From Halicephalobus mephisto (Eukaryota; Nematoda; Chromadorea; Rhabditida; Panagrolaimidae): a stretch of DNA of 64,000 bases. The notes under the pieces were generated by a model. It was not told the DNA's origin. It worked only from the letters and a program-made list of their open reading frames with translations, and did not search any database. The translations under genes and the position numbers were made by a program. How positions within the stretch are numbered: the first letter of the stretch is position 1; each line of letters opens with the position of its first letter. The stretch is from contig SWDT01000032.1 of NCBI GenBank assembly GCA_009193035.1, positions 124,001 through 188,000 on the forward strand. Direction: 5' to 3'. Shown here piece by piece: positions 33,555 to 45,580 of the stretch.

Positions 33555-33830
33555 AGCTTCAGGATTATTTGCTGGCCCTCTTGGAGAGATAGGTGACTCC
33601 ATAATGTCCTGTTACCTCCTCCTTATTAATATTCATTATTAATCTTCACAATCATTGGGATGACAATGACCCTTGTTTACGCTACACAAACATTTTTCCG
33701 GGAAAAGTGAAGGCTATAGGGACTTCCAAATGGATGATAGTTGTTTTTTTAATAATTCAATCACTTTTTACTATTTGGAGTTGTTACATCATAAAAAGCC
33801 AGCCAACGAGAAATAGCCAGGTGTCCTTTC
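33555..33830 (+). pseudogene. Fragment of SRH/SRI-like chemoreceptor exon 2
   Basis: After a TTTCAG acceptor, GGCCCTCTTGGAGAGATAGG through ACTTCCAAATGGATGATAGT matches 41095-41290 of the intact receptor gene. Deletions and in-frame stops break it in TM3 and the remainder is missing. It lies head to head with gene B3, as the two fragments at 16.0-16.9 kb do. Confidence 0.78.
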
Positions 33831-35135
33831 ACTCCAGAAAAGTCTTCCATGGTTGTCCAGCGAAACAGCATTATGGCCAGTTATTTTGCCGGAGGGAATC
33901 TTGTGGAAAAAGTGAAAAATTAGAATATATTTTGAAAAAATAAAAAATCAAAATATATTTTTAAAAAAATCAGAATATATTTAAAAAAAAATAAAAAATT
34001 AGAATATTTAAAAAAAATAAAAAAATTAGAGTATTTTAAAAAATAAAAAATTAGAATATGTTTTGAAAAATAAAAAAATTAGAATATTTTAAAAAAAAAT
34101 AAAAAATTAGAATATTTTAAAAAAAAATAAAAAATTAGAATATTTTTAAAAAAAATAAAAAATTAGAATATGTTTTGAAAAATAAAATTTAACGCGATTC
34201 AAGGCTGAATTCTGATTGATGACAGATTTTTAGATTTGACAAATTGGAAATGGCGATAATTGAGAGCAATCAAAAATTTATGGCATTTCAGTAAGAAGAA
34301 ATTTTAATGATTCTTTCGTGGAAAAATTTTCTCAGGAAAAAATTAAATTAAATCCGGACACAAAAGTTTGTGAAAATTACAGTAAATTAGGTTATTGACC
34401 AATGAAAGTGAAAAAATAAAAGTAACTTTCGTCACGAAAATTATTGAAGACCGTGGTAAACTTTTATTTTTATTAGTAAAAGTAAAATTTTTAGAAAAAA
34501 TGAAAAAATAAAAGTAATTTTCGTCACGAAAATTATTGAAGATCATCGTAGATTTTCATCTTTATTAGTAAAAGTAAAATTTTTAAAAATAAATAAAAAT
34601 AACTTTCGTCACAAAAATTATTGAAGATCATCGTAGATTTTCATTTTTATTAGTAAAAGTAAAATTTTTAGAAAAAGTAACTTTCGTCAAGAAAATTATT
34701 AAAAACTATAATAAGTTACTTATTGACTTATAAAAGCTAAATTTGGTTCAAAAAAATAATAACCAAAATCAATTTTTAATATGAAAGTTCTTGATAATCT
34801 CAATAATTCCTAAAAACGATCTAATTTAATCCAAAAAATAAAATTTTTACTACAAAATTTTAACAATTATTATGATCTTGATAGTTACTGAAAATGAATC
34901 TAATTTGATCTAAAAAACTAATAAGAAAATAAATTTTTACTACAAAATTTTTAACAAACATTATGATCTTGATATTTCCTAAAAATGAATCTAATTTGAT
35001 CCGAAGATAGATATAGACCGATGGTCAGAGCGAAAAATGCTCAAGATTACGGTGAATTTTCGTTCACAAGTACGATTTGAATTTAACCAAGAAACTGAAA
35101 AATGAACCCTTAGGACGAAAGCCTTGGTAATCAGG
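33831..35135. repeat. AT-rich satellite tract
   Basis: Three successive arrays: units of about 27-30 bases with AAAAATTAGAATATTTTAAA (33930-34190); units of about 85-90 bases with GTAACTTTCGTCACGAAAAT (34385-34700); and units of about 75-115 bases with ATTATGATCTTGATA and GAATCTAATTTGATC (34780-34995). No coding signal was seen. Confidence 0.7.
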
Positions 35136-35625
35136 ATGGAAGTTGTGCTTCGACGAAGGGATTCATGGAGGAACCTGTGGGCCCGGAGGCCGGCAGTGAC
35201 GTCGGTGTTCTTTGTCCTCGAATCCCCTCAGACACCGTCCTACTTCCTACTCTCGTTAGATCACATATCTGTTCTTAGATAAATCCATAAAAATATCAAT
35301 AATAAAAATCTTTTAAATCTACAGTATTTTTCAAAAACAAAACCCACCAGAAGAGCGGAGAAAGCGGCAGATAGGAAAGCATCGAAAGGACCCTTCAGGG
35401 CAAAACCTTCTTCTGGCTCAGTTCTGACAACCAAGGGCCGTTTTCGATGACCGAAAAATCCCATTTTTCGTCAAGTTCGAGAATATCCAGGATCAGGACA
35501 AAGTCAATGGAAAGACTTCATCCGCTCTAGATGAAGCAATAAATAAATTAAAAATCGAAGAAAATCAAAATCGGATCGTCTCGTGGATGTTTTCTGAAAA
35601 AAATAAAAATAAAAATTTATCGTGA
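35136..35625. CDS. Unresolved coding island with candidate exons on both strands
   Basis: Base composition rises sharply above the surrounding satellite DNA. On the plus strand a 48-codon ORF (35136-35282) starts MEVVLRRRDSWRNLWARRP, and an open block of 66 codons (35428-35625) reads DDRKIPFFVKFENIQDQDKV then SSALDEAINKLKIEENQ. On the minus strand 35464-35261 reads MGFFGHRKRPLVVRTEPEEG followed by a hydrophobic stretch (FLSAAFSALLVGFVF). I cannot tell which strand is real, and no splice solution is compelling. These may be exons of one gene split by repeat-filled introns, or relics. Confidence 0.35.
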
Positions 35626-35999
35626 GAATTTAATCAAAATTAAAAAAACGAAAATTAAAAAATTCAAATTTTCGCGAAATTTTAAATTTTAAAAAATGCA
35701 AATTTTTTAATTTAAAAAAAATTTTTTAAAAATGTTTATAATTTTTTTTTAATTAATATAAATTTTTTCAAATTTTCAGAAAAGTATTTCTGAAAAATAA
35801 AAATATCAAAATCAAATTTTTTAAATTTTTTAATATTTATAATTTTAAAAAATTATAATTTTTGGAAAAATATTTGTGATAATATTGAAAACATTAAAAT
35901 CTCTATTTATTACTTTCTTTTCGAGATTCAAGGTCACAATAAAGTTATCAAAGAAATTCATCTACAATTTCCGACAAAAATAAAAAATTAAAAGAAACA

Positions 36000-36400
36000 T
36001 AAAATTTTCTAAATTCTTGGCGAAAAGTTCCAAATAATTTCGAAAATCTCAAAATTTCTGTTTTTTGTTTTTTCTTGGTGAGACTAAAATTCAGAATAAA
36101 ATTATTTTAAAAATTTATTTTTAATTTTCAAAAAAGTTATTTAAAAACAGTAAAATTTTCTAAATTCTTGGCGAAATGTTCCAAATATCTTCAAAAATCT
36201 CAAAATTTCTATTTTTTATTTTTTCTTGGCAAGACCAAAATTCAGGATAAAATTATTTAAAAAATTTATTTATAATTTTAAAAAAATTATTTAAAAACAG
36301 TAAAATTTTCTGGATTCTTGACGAATTGTTCCAAACACCTTCAAAAATCTCAAAATTTCAATTTTTTATTTTTTCTTGGCAAGACCAAAATTCACGACAA
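36000..36400. repeat. Tandem repeat, about 125-base unit
   Basis: Three copies containing AATTTTCTAAATTCTTGGCGAA, CTCAAAATTTCTATTTTTTA and TTCTTGGCAAGACCAAAATTC. Confidence 0.75.
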
Positions 36401-36502
36401 AAGTGTCAAAAATTGCATAACTTTAAGGACGATAATTTTGTTCAATTTCGTAAGAATGAAATAAAAGGATAAATTTCAAACTTTCGAGAAAATAAGCTTA
36501 AA

Positions 36503-36748
36503 TTGGATCAAAGAAGGAAATCGTCGATGAACGGAAGCTCAACTGGCCTCTCGAGCAAAACAATCCGCAGGAGATTGAATATTAGATTCCCTCTTAGAGG
36601 AAAACAAGGTGACCTGTCCTTCGCGCAAAACGCAAAAGAAGATGAAAAGCTGCTTCTATCTTTTGACGCGATCGACTATTCAGAAAGGAAAATTTGCTCG
36701 AGAAAATTCAGAAATATAAAATTTGTTCGAGAAAGTTCAGAAATATAA
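36503..36748 (+). CDS. Candidate exon or small ORF, Ser/Arg-rich, unknown
   Basis: An open frame of 81 codons. From the ATG at 36527 it reads MNGSSTGLSSKTIRRRLNI, then FPLRGKQGDLSFAQNAKEDE. Its last codons run into the minisatellite that follows, so the genuine exon ends before about 36690. No homology is recognised. The composition contrasts with the flanks, as in the other islands of this region. Confidence 0.35.
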   Translation: MDQRRKSSMNGSSTGLSSKTIRRRLNIRFPLRGKQGDLSFAQNAKEDEKLLLSFDAIDYSERKICSRKFRNIKFVRESSEI

Positions 36749-37075
36749 AACTTAGTCGAAAAAATTCAAAAATATAAAATTTGTTCGAAAAAATTCAGAA
36801 ATGTAAAATTTAATCGGAAAAATTCAAAAATATAACATTTGTTCGAAAAAATTCAAAAATATAAAATTTAGTAGAGAAAATTCAGAAATATAAAATTTAG
36901 TCGAAAAAATTCAGAAATGTAAAATTTAATCGAAAAAAATTCAGAAATATAAAATTTAATCGAAAAAATTCAGAAATATAAAATTTGTTCAAGAAAATTC
37001 AGAAATATAAAACTTAATCGAAAAAATTCAAAAATGTAAAATTTGTTCGAAAAAATTCAGAAATGTAAAATTTTT
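36695..37075. repeat. Minisatellite, about 28-29-base unit
   Basis: About thirteen copies of TCGAAAAAATTCAGAAATATAAAATTTA with small variations. Confidence 0.85.
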
Positions 37076-37454
37076 TCTGGTCAAGAAATTGATCACCTGT
37101 ACAATGAATAATCGAGAACATTTTTATTTTCGAAAAATGAAAATTCTGACTAATGGAAGCTTTGTCTAAAATCTGGAATTTCTTCGGGAGATTTTAAAAA
37201 CTTTAAACTTTTACAAAAGTTTTAAAAATTTTTTAAATTTCAAAATTTCCGAAATCTCTAAAATTTGATGAAAATTTTTCCTTATTTTTTGAAACTTCTG
37301 AAACTTTGAATTTTTAAAAATATTCTAGAATTCAGTAAAAACTCCCAAAATTCCTGAAATTTTTTGAAATTTTCCAAAATCCAAAAAAATTCAAAAACAG
37401 ATATATTTGTTTTGAAAATTTTTTAAACAACATCTATTTTAAATTCTCTAATAG

Positions 37455-37664
37455 TACGATGGTCTTGATGGAAAAACTTGGGATAATGGATTTCCGGATA
37501 ATCAAGACGGGCTAGTATCAGCTGGGGAGAGGGTACTTGACTTCAAGAGGGCAACTTGCGGCCGTCACGTCTTCGAAAAAACAGGCTTTGATCAAATAAC
37601 ATTGTTTACGATTCACCATTGTGGTCACAATATCCAAAATTACATCTTTGGCAAACTATACTAA
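37455..37664 (+). CDS. Candidate terminal exon, unknown protein
   Basis: Immediately after an AG acceptor (CTAATAG) a frame stays open for 69 codons to TAA. It reads YDGLDGKTWDNGFPDNQDGL, then a segment with TCGRHVF and TIHHCGHNI. The two Cys residues and soluble composition suggest a secreted domain; GKTWDNGF faintly recalls nematode transthyretin-like proteins, but the rest does not match. Its upstream exon was not found. Confidence 0.42.
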   Translation, partial: YDGLDGKTWDNGFPDNQDGLVSAGERVLDFKRATCGRHVFEKTGFDQITLFTIHHCGHNIQNYIFGKLY

Positions 37665-38366
37665 ATATTAAAAAAAAACAAAAAAACAAAAAAATTTAAA
37701 AATTTTTATTTTTAATATTATAAAAAATTAAATTTAAAAAAATAGTCTCGAAAAGAATTTCGAAAATTTCCAATCAGGATCAAAAAATACAAAATTTAAC
37801 ATTTATTTTTAAAAAGTTCTAATTTTACTGTTATCAAAATTAAAATATTTATAAAAATTCATGAAAAAAATTCAAAAATTTTCTAATTAGAACGAAAAAG
37901 AGCAAACTTTTTTGTTTACTTTCTTTTGAAAGATTTTAATCACAGCATTATAAAAAAGAAAATATTTGCTACAAACGTGAGAAAACTTGTCCTGACACGA
38001 ATTTCGAAAAATTTCCAGTTAGGACCAAAAAGTAAAAAAATTAGAATTTTTATTATTTTAAAGATTTCTAATTATATTATTAAAAAAATAAAAACTTCTA
38101 ACACGAATTTCGACAATTTTCCAGTTGAGATCAGAAAGTAGAAAAAATTAGAATTTTTATCATTTTAAAAACTCCTAACACGAATTTCGACAATTTTCCA
38201 GTTAGGACCAGAAAGCACAAAAAAGTTTTTATTTTAGAAACTTAAAAAATCCCAAATTTTATAATATTTAATTTTATACAAAAATATAATTCTTTTGTTC
38301 TTTTAAATAAATTTTAAAAAAATGTTTTCAAAAAATAACGAAAAAACTTTTTTCAAATTTTCTCAG

Positions 38367-38532
38367 TTTTACGGACAGAACGCTTGAAAGGAACAATTAT
38401 CCGAATCTTATCAATCTCGCATCAATTTCCGACAAGCGAGTCAAAAAACGGTTTGAAGACCCATCCATCACCCGAGGGCATTGTGACCTTGATTTCGCAA
38501 TCCGGAGATCCTTCTCAAATTGGGCTGTATGA
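38367..38532 (+). CDS. Candidate terminal exon, unknown protein
   Basis: Follows a TTTTCTCAG acceptor and stays open to a TGA at 38530. It encodes FTDRTLERNNYPNLINLASI, then SDKRVKKRFEDPSITRG and DLDFAIRRSFSNWAV. The amino acid composition is that of a normal protein in a very AT-rich stretch. No family is recognised. The stop abuts a satellite array, which may have truncated it. Confidence 0.38.
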
Positions 38533-39095
38533 CACTTCCCCAGCGGCAGTTAGTCCCTATTTTTCTTCTTTTCGATCTGCACTAGTTTCGAAATTTCTTC
38601 TTTTCAAATCAATTTCCTTAATTAATTAAAATACCAAGTTAATTTAAGTATTAAAAAATTATATAAAAACGCAATAAATGAGATAAATATTGCAAAATAG
38701 AGAGGAATAAATATCATACAACTCCCTGGCAACATTTCTGCCTTATTTTTCTCTTTTTTGATCTACACAAATTTCGAAATTGTTTCTTTTTAAATCACTT
38801 TTCTTACTTAATTAAAATATTAATTTAATTACAGAAAAATTATATAAAAACGAAATAATTGAGATAAATATTGCGAAATAGGGAGGGGTAACTGTCGTAC
38901 AGTTCCCCAGCGGCATTTCTCCCTTATTTTTCTTCTTTTCTATTTTTACTGATTTCGAAATTGTTTCTTTTCAAATCACTTTTCTTACTTAATTAAAATA
39001 TCTAGTTACTTTAATTATTAAAAAAATTAATACAAAAACGAAATACGATAAATATTGCGAAATAAGGGGAACAAATGTCGTTGGGGAGCAATTGT
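38529..39095. repeat. Tandem repeat, about 185-190-base unit, three copies
   Basis: Each copy has TTCCCCAGCGGCA (or a variant), TTATTTTTCTTCTTTTC, TTTCGAAATTGTTTCTTTTC and GAGATAAATATTGCGAAATA. Confidence 0.8.
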
Positions 39096-39794
39096 TGTGC
39101 AGTCCTAAGTTGGAGGAAGTTTTGATTTCAGTCCCGGAATGTGATAAGCTTCAAATCGATTTTTAACTTTAGAGCAAACAAAATTTTTTTTGTCCAGAAT
39201 AAAATAGATAAGATGGAAAATAAGTCCAACAAAAAACAGACCATTGTATAAAAAAAGTGAAAAAAATAACGAAAATTTTTAGTTTTTAGTTAAAATTCAA
39301 AAAACATCGAATTTTATATTTACGTAATTTTGGACAATTTAAAAATCACAATATTGTAAAAAATTAATTTTTTTTAAATTGTAGAGAAATGTTTTAATAC
39401 TTTTTGAATTTTCCAGTTGGGACAGAAACTGAAAATTAATATTAATATAATTCCAAAAAATTCCAACTCATTGTAAAAAATTATTTTTTCCAACAAAATT
39501 ATCTCAACGTAAATTTTCGAATCAGGACCAAAAACTGTGAAAATTAAAATTTATAATTCTGTAAGGTTCCAGAAGAATCAATAAATCCTGATAACTGTAG
39601 TCAGAAAAGTTTTCAAAAAACGAATTACTTTGATTTTGAAAAGGGTAATGACACATGTTATTTTATCCTTTTTTGAATAACCTAACACGGAAATTAAATG
39701 AAGCGATCATCTTACAAGAGGTCAACGGAACTGCCCAATCGGTCCTCCAACGAAGGTCAATGATCCATATCAAGTATCCATTTTCTAAGGAACT
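39096..39794. other. AT-rich spacer, no feature seen
   Basis: No gene, RNA or clear repeat was recognised between the 190-base array and the 60-base array. Confidence 0.4.
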
Positions 39795-40110
39795 TTTAGT
39801 GTATTTCAGTAACATTGTATTTATTAAAATATAACTTTAACTCAGTAACACTGTGCTTGTTAAAATCTAATTTTTAGTTTATTTCAATAATATTGTACTT
39901 ATTAAAATCTGGTTTTTATTTTATTCCAATAATACTGTATTTGTTAAAATATAACTTTAATTCAGCAATATTGTATTTTCTAAAATCTGATTTTAACTTT
40001 AATTCAGTAATACCGTACTTATTAAAATTTAGTTTTTATTTTATTTCAATAATACTGTATTTGTTGAAATAAAACTTCAATTCAGTGATACTGTAATTGT
40101 CAATATCTAA
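39795..40110. repeat. Tandem repeat, about 60-base unit
   Basis: Five or so copies of TTCAATAATACTGTATTTGTTAAAATATAACTTTAA-like sequence. The last part, to 40165, recurs at 23210-23330. Confidence 0.75.
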
Positions 40111-40684
40111 TGTTTATATTATCTTAATAATGCTATATTCAAATACATCATAGTTTTTACCTTTGTAGTATTGGGGAATATTATTGGTTGGATGTCGATG
40201 ATGTGACATTTTGGGAGCTCCTTGATTGGGCAAAAAACTGTTGATTCCTACCATTAGCAATTAAGCCTGTTTATCTCAACATAAGCATAGAACAAAGAGA
40301 GGAAAGATCCTTTTTTAATCGACGTCAAACTCGGACCAGTTTAAAGCTGGATTTTCCCAAAGACTGACTTTCTAACTCTTTAGTCCCACTTCACAGGCGT
40401 CGGCTGACTGGGCGGGGCTTTGGGGATTCTGTCTAGGCCGTTTCAGTTTAACTCCGATCTTTATGCCTACATTCGCGAATCTGGTTAATAAGTGAATTTC
40501 GCTGATAGTCCGACTACATAACTTCTGATTCTTTTCAACACCCCAAAATGATACAAGTTAATATTCATAAGTAGCAAATGCTAACTTCATATCATATTCA
40601 ATTTAATGCGAAAAGAATTACAGGTGTTTATTCCGTCGACAACTTCTATGAAAGTAATTATTTTCAAACGTGGAAAGTTTGGAA

Positions 40685-41858
40685 ATGAAGTCGACAGATT
40701 TTCCTCTTGAATATTTCTACAATGAAACTGTAACTAATATTAACGTTATCTTCACAACAATTACAGCAGGAATTACAATATTCATGGCTCCATTCTATTT
40801 CTACATCTTGTTGACTCAATCCAAGAGTTTGGGAAGTTATAAATTCTTCCTTTTGAATCATTCTGTTTGGACTATTTTGTTCGAAGTTAGCATGAGCCTA
40901 ACTAAGCCGTGTTTTCTCATGCCTGCAAGTAAGTGTTGTAACATAGTCATACTACTCAAGAGTTTGGAAGTAGTATGAAATCTCAAAAAAATTGGTATCC
41001 TCTTCTTGCAAACTACACAATTAACGGTGTCACATATACTGATTCTAAAAGCATCTGCGAAGTACTAATGTTGAGTATAAAAATTTGATTTCAGCTGCGG
41101 GATTCGTTCTTGGTCCGCTCAGAAAAATAGGTAACTCCACAATGTCTTGTTACTTTATTCTCATTGATTGTCTACTGGCATGTTTTACGGTTATTGGAAT
41201 GACAATGACTCTTGTTTATCGGTACACAAACATTTTTCCGGGAATCGTTAAGAACATAGGGACTTCTAAATGGATGATAGTTGTTTCTTTGACGAGTCAG
41301 CTATGTTTTACTATTACGATCTTTTACATCACAAGAGAATTCTTTAGTCTTGATCATGAGATAATGATCAGGAAAGCCATCGAGTTTAGTCCTGCTCTCT
41401 CCAGATTCACTGCAGAACCAACTTTTGTTTTAGTGGACAAAGAAACCATTTTCTCTCTCAATATCATATTTTGGATAACTGTGATTCTTATTTCTATATT
41501 ATTCATAGTACTCATTGTGATATTAATTTTCGAGTTGAAGAATAACAAGTACACGTCACTAAACCACGAGCTTCAGAAGGCCCTAATTCTTAGTTGTGTC
41601 GTTCAGATTACAATTACTATTATTGTTTTATTCCTGCCAGGCATGGTACTCCTCTGCTGTATGACTTATCATACTGCTTACGCAGGCCCAATAACAATGA
41701 TTGCCGATTGTGTAGCCTGTCTTCATGCAATATTGGAGATGCTAGCGACTATTTATTTTGTTCTACCGTATAGGAAATTTGTGATAGAGAAGCTATCCAT
41801 CTTTCGTAAAGAAAAAACTAATCCTGTGATTGTTTCTATTTTTTCTACAAAGAACTAA
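40685..41858 (+). CDS. Seven-transmembrane chemoreceptor, SRH/SRI-like (gene A1)
   Basis: Two exons, 40685-40928 and 41095-41858, encode 335 residues. The start MKSTDFPLEYFYNETVTNIN carries an N-glycosylation site. TM1 and TM2 are in exon 1; TM3 (YFILIDCLLACFTVIGMTM), TM4, TM5, TM6 and TM7 are in exon 2. The C-terminal signature LHAILEM...YFVLPYR and the length fit the Str superfamily (Srh/Sri). ATG 40685 is supported because the paralogue at 43676 starts at the same codon. It is the only intact member here; relatives at 16365, 33555 and 43676 are broken. Confidence 0.85.
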
Positions 41859-43675
41859 ATGTACTACAATATTGGTAATTATCATGATGAACTTATCCAC
41901 TGGTGTAGGTAAAATTTTGCAACTTTTAACTGTTATTTTACGTTCAAATTGTACGTTTCTCTAGTGTGATATAATTTACAATATAAACATACCTCATCGA
42001 ATCTGAAAGAAAATATAAGGAATGTTAAAGACTGGCAGTACTACAAAGTAAGGATGAAGTTCGAGTGCAAATCTATAATGAAAACTATTTCCTAAACCAA
42101 ATCTTCTCAAGACAGATCCTAAAATATAACTAAAGATATGATTTAACAACGTAACAATTAGATTCCAATCTGTCACTTTTTGCTTTTTTTTAAAGGTTAT
42201 CAGATGCTTTGATATTGCGGTTACTGTAGAACCCACTTATCCTGAGAAATTTTGGTCTATTCTTTTATTCAAGTCTTTTCGAGAAAGTCAATCATCTTTA
42301 ACATTTTGACAACCAAGATTTTTTGTCGCACAGCGCAACGTGGAGGACCAAGCGTTTTTTTCCCTTTTATGAAATATATGGCGTATTGTGCACTCCCAGA
42401 AATAAATTATTTTTATTAACTATAGTTTATTAGGTATACTAAATGTAAGTGGTTTTGTTGTTTGAATTATCTCCAGTTAAAACGCAAAAAATACAAAATA
42501 AAATAATGGATTGTTATCAATAAAAATAGGAGAATACTCCGTTTTTTACATGTTAAATTTTTGAGCTAGATATATTTTTGGAATTCCTTAGTTGTGCTAA
42601 TAATATTTTTTCAAGAAATTCAAAAGATTCAATCGCATTCAGAAAAAACTGATTAAATGACGTCAAGCACAGTTTGTCGCTTTTCCTCAAACCCCAAAAA
42701 GTGACCCGCTGGTGATATACGTGGATGCGAATGTGTTAAGATGTAATGAAGATTTTTCACTAAGTATCCCAGAGATCTAAATCCATTAAGCTTAAATCCA
42801 GCAAATTTACTAACCATTTTCTCATGTGTTGAAGTCAACTTCTTTCGGACCTGCTTTTAATCTTCTTTGCATGATATGCCGATGCAGAATTCTGTCGAAA
42901 ACTCGAACCCTAACTTGTGAGGTGCCGTTGAACCCAAGGTTTCACGACACACCATGGAATATATCCCTGGTCAATATTCATCTTGTAATTTATAAACAAT
43001 AAATGAGATTTCTTCATAGGAGGTGATGGTGTTTTAGACCACCGTAAGTTTTAAGTATGCAGCCATTTGAACGATCTTGCCTATGGAATTGATGGCGAAA
43101 ATATTATAGATTGAGACCCTGCTGTGCTTGCTAGTAGAAAGCTTACTTAATGGTGAAAATATCTTCATCAATCTAAAGCATGTTGAGATGCGGATCAAAT
43201 AGAAAACAATGGTTTCGTCATGCTTCTGTTTTAACCTTCATAATTTCTTCCAGAGTGAAAATTGGAGAATAATTTCAGTATCGTTGTGAACCTTGGAATA
43301 GCAGTTTCATAACCACTACCAGAAGCATTGAACTATTCCTTTTTTCTTTAACAAAAATTCATTGCGATTGTTTCACGCGTTCAACCTTTTTCTCCACTGT
43401 GCATAATACTAAAACAAATAATAAAGAAACAACTGAAAATACTACTAACACCATCTAAACTACAGTATGCTAGTTCTAATAGCACAAAGGTCTCTCGTTC
43501 TAAAATACACTCTCCAAGTTAATCTCTTTGGCTAAATTTTCCTAATAAAATATAACCGTAATTGGTAAATATCCATGGTAGGCTACTAATTAGATTACAG
43601 AAATGCAATTATAAGTATTTATTTAGTTCTATATAACATAAATCTAATTCGTGTTAAGCTTAAACGTTGACTTAA
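41859..43675. other. Intergenic, no confident gene
   Basis: A minus-strand frame near 42653-43000 has IRILHRHIMQRRL-like and HPRISPAG-like words that faintly recall Tc1-type transposases, but it is broken and I could not confirm it. The rest appears non-coding. Confidence 0.35.
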
Positions 43676-43891
43676 ATGAAGTCGAAAGATTTCCCTCTCG
43701 AATATTTCTACAATGAAACTGTAACTAATATTAACATCATTTTTACAACAATTGCTTCGGGAATTACGATACTGATAGCTCCATTCTATTTCTACATCTT
43801 GTTGACTCAGTCCAAGAGTTTAGGAAGTTATAAATTCTTCCTTCTCAACCATTCAATTTGGACCGTTTTAACCGAAATTTGCATTAGTTAG
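43676..43891 (+). pseudogene. SRH/SRI-like chemoreceptor, exon 1 only (gene A2)
   Basis: The 71-codon frame is nearly identical to exon 1 of gene A1 (MKSKDFPLEYFYNETVTN, LLTQSKSLGSYKFFLLNHS) but meets TAG right after TM2, where A1 continues. No exon 2 follows. Confidence 0.85.
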
Positions 43892-44987
43892 TTTTTCTGA
43901 TGTAGATTTTTTCGGACACAACACTGATATGGCATCCTATTTTGCATTATAAGGAACCTTAATGACCTTACTGTTTAGTTAGACATTAATAAACAGAAAC
44001 ACAGGAAAACAGACTTCAGAATTCCCCTTGAGACACGACTCAAAAATCAGTGTCCAAAGAAAGTTGGAGATCTCTGAAGATAGATATGATTTTAAAAGGA
44101 AATAAAGTTAATTGAACTTCATCTAATGGGGTTATGGCTTTTCAAACTTTAGAATCCAGGACTCCTAATCTCTGGATTCTAAAGTCTAACCCTTGATTTC
44201 GATATCAGATTGAGAATTTACCGGTCCCATTATCCCCCATTCTACACACCTTTTATCAATATTTTAAAGACCTAAATTTTTGTGCCAGAAAGTTTATCTT
44301 TTATGTCACAATTTCTGAAGGAAAAGATTTTCGGGAATGCACGTAAGCTCAAATCATAGACCTTAAAGAGCTCTGAATAGTTATAGTATTCAGTCCCGAT
44401 ACGATAACTATGAAATGAGTTATGATCGAAAGATACAGCTTTCCACGACATACTGTATAACTGTTCATGTGAGAAAATTGGGATTGGTAAAATAGAGTTT
44501 AATTAAACTAAAGATCTATCCCTAACTTTTGTTAATTATCATGGCAGATGCTAATCTAATGAAGAATTGTCTTCTTCTAAATTTGATAGGAAAATTGGGT
44601 ACTTATGGGTTATACGCACATATCCTAATTTAGCTTAGCCTAAACCTAATCCCAAGCCTAAGTTCAGCCCAAGAAACTTAAATCTAACTTAACTATATCT
44701 CGCGATATTGTTTGTATTTTTATTGAAATTGTTACTTCATCTAACAATATATGTTAAAATTCACTAAAACTTTTTGCGCCAAGACCTGTGTGCGTATAAC
44801 CCATAAGTATCGAAAATTAGCATTGCTTCGAGATATAAATGGAATTTTGAGAAGCATTACATACTTTTCTTCATTAATTCCTATTATGACTACAACTAAT
44901 AATATGCCTACCCATATGATTTATAATTAACCTTGTTCCACTGCATAAGCTTTTTTTAACTCTTAAGTTTCTAAGTATCACAATAGC
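43892..44987. other. Spacer, no gene seen
   Basis: TTATGGGTTATACGCACA near 44605 is repeated inverted as TGTGCGTATAACCCATAA near 44790, so a short element of about 190 bases with inverted ends probably lies here. Otherwise featureless. Confidence 0.45.
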
Positions 44988-45418
44988 TTATTTTCTTAAA
45001 TATAATTCATGTGGAGGATATTCGACAGGAGTTGAACTATTTAAAAATCCTAATAGAAAGTTATTTCCATCATTTCCATCGTCATAATCGATATCATCAA
45101 TGCTTTGCAAAGTTTCTCTTCCCCAAAAAATCGCGCAACACTATTGTTATTAATAATTAATGAGTCAAGATTTCCCGGTGTGAAGATTACTCGATCAACA
45201 ACATTTCCCATATTTTTTATTGTGTTGATGTCTTTGAAGACATCTTTCACAATATTTCCTAAACCTAATAATTTTTACGGGACCTCAAATTTCCCGTTTT
45301 CATTCTCCAAATTTCTATTCCCATCTGGAACAAAAACTCTGACCATTTCTTCATTCATTAATAAAATTGAAACTAATACAGTAACTAAGTAATAACAATT
45401 ACTCAATCCTTCTTTCAT
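44988..45418 (-). pseudogene. Frameshifted small secreted-protein gene
   Basis: From ATG 45418 the frame starts MKEGLSNCYYLVTVLVSILL, a plausible signal peptide, and runs through VRVFVPDGNRNLEN to a TAA. Protein-like sequence resumes in a second frame (DVFKDINTIKNMGNVVDRVI, NNSVARFFGEE) and then a third (LQSIDDIDYDDGNDGNN, STPVEYPPHELYLRK). The blocks are contiguous and too close for normal introns, so two frameshifts are the simplest reading. Family unknown. Confidence 0.5.
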
Positions 45419-45503
45419 ACTCTCACATCCTTGCAAAAAATAGCTTAGTTATATCGAAGGTATAAAATGTGAATAGACAACGAAAGAAAAAGTGATTTGT
45501 TCA

Positions 45504-45580
45504 TGTGAGGGATCGAACCATAGGCATACTAATTTCTCAAGGCAGCGCGCAGACCACTGCGCCAAAAATGCAAAAAACGC
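45504..45580 (-). pseudogene. tRNA-like relic (pseudo-tRNA or SINE head)
   Basis: On the minus strand GGCGCAGTGGTCTGCGCGC forms a D-arm with an A-box-like core, and GGTTCGATCCC matches the B box and T-loop. The D-stem pairs well (GCGC/GCGC), but the T-stem has mismatches and no acceptor stem forms. It therefore derives from a tRNA or tRNA-like promoter but is not a functional tRNA. Confidence 0.5.

Noticed and set aside
33930..40110. CRISPR-like regular repeats
   Set aside because: These are eukaryotic tandem satellites without unique spacers; no CRISPR system is expected in this genome.
42653..43000. Possible Tc1-type transposase fragment
   Set aside because: A few words resemble DNA-binding parts of Tc1 transposases, but the frame is broken and no catalytic D-D-E pattern is visible.
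45504..45580. Functional tRNA gene
   Set aside because: A- and B-box words are present, but the T-stem is mismatched and no acceptor stem forms.
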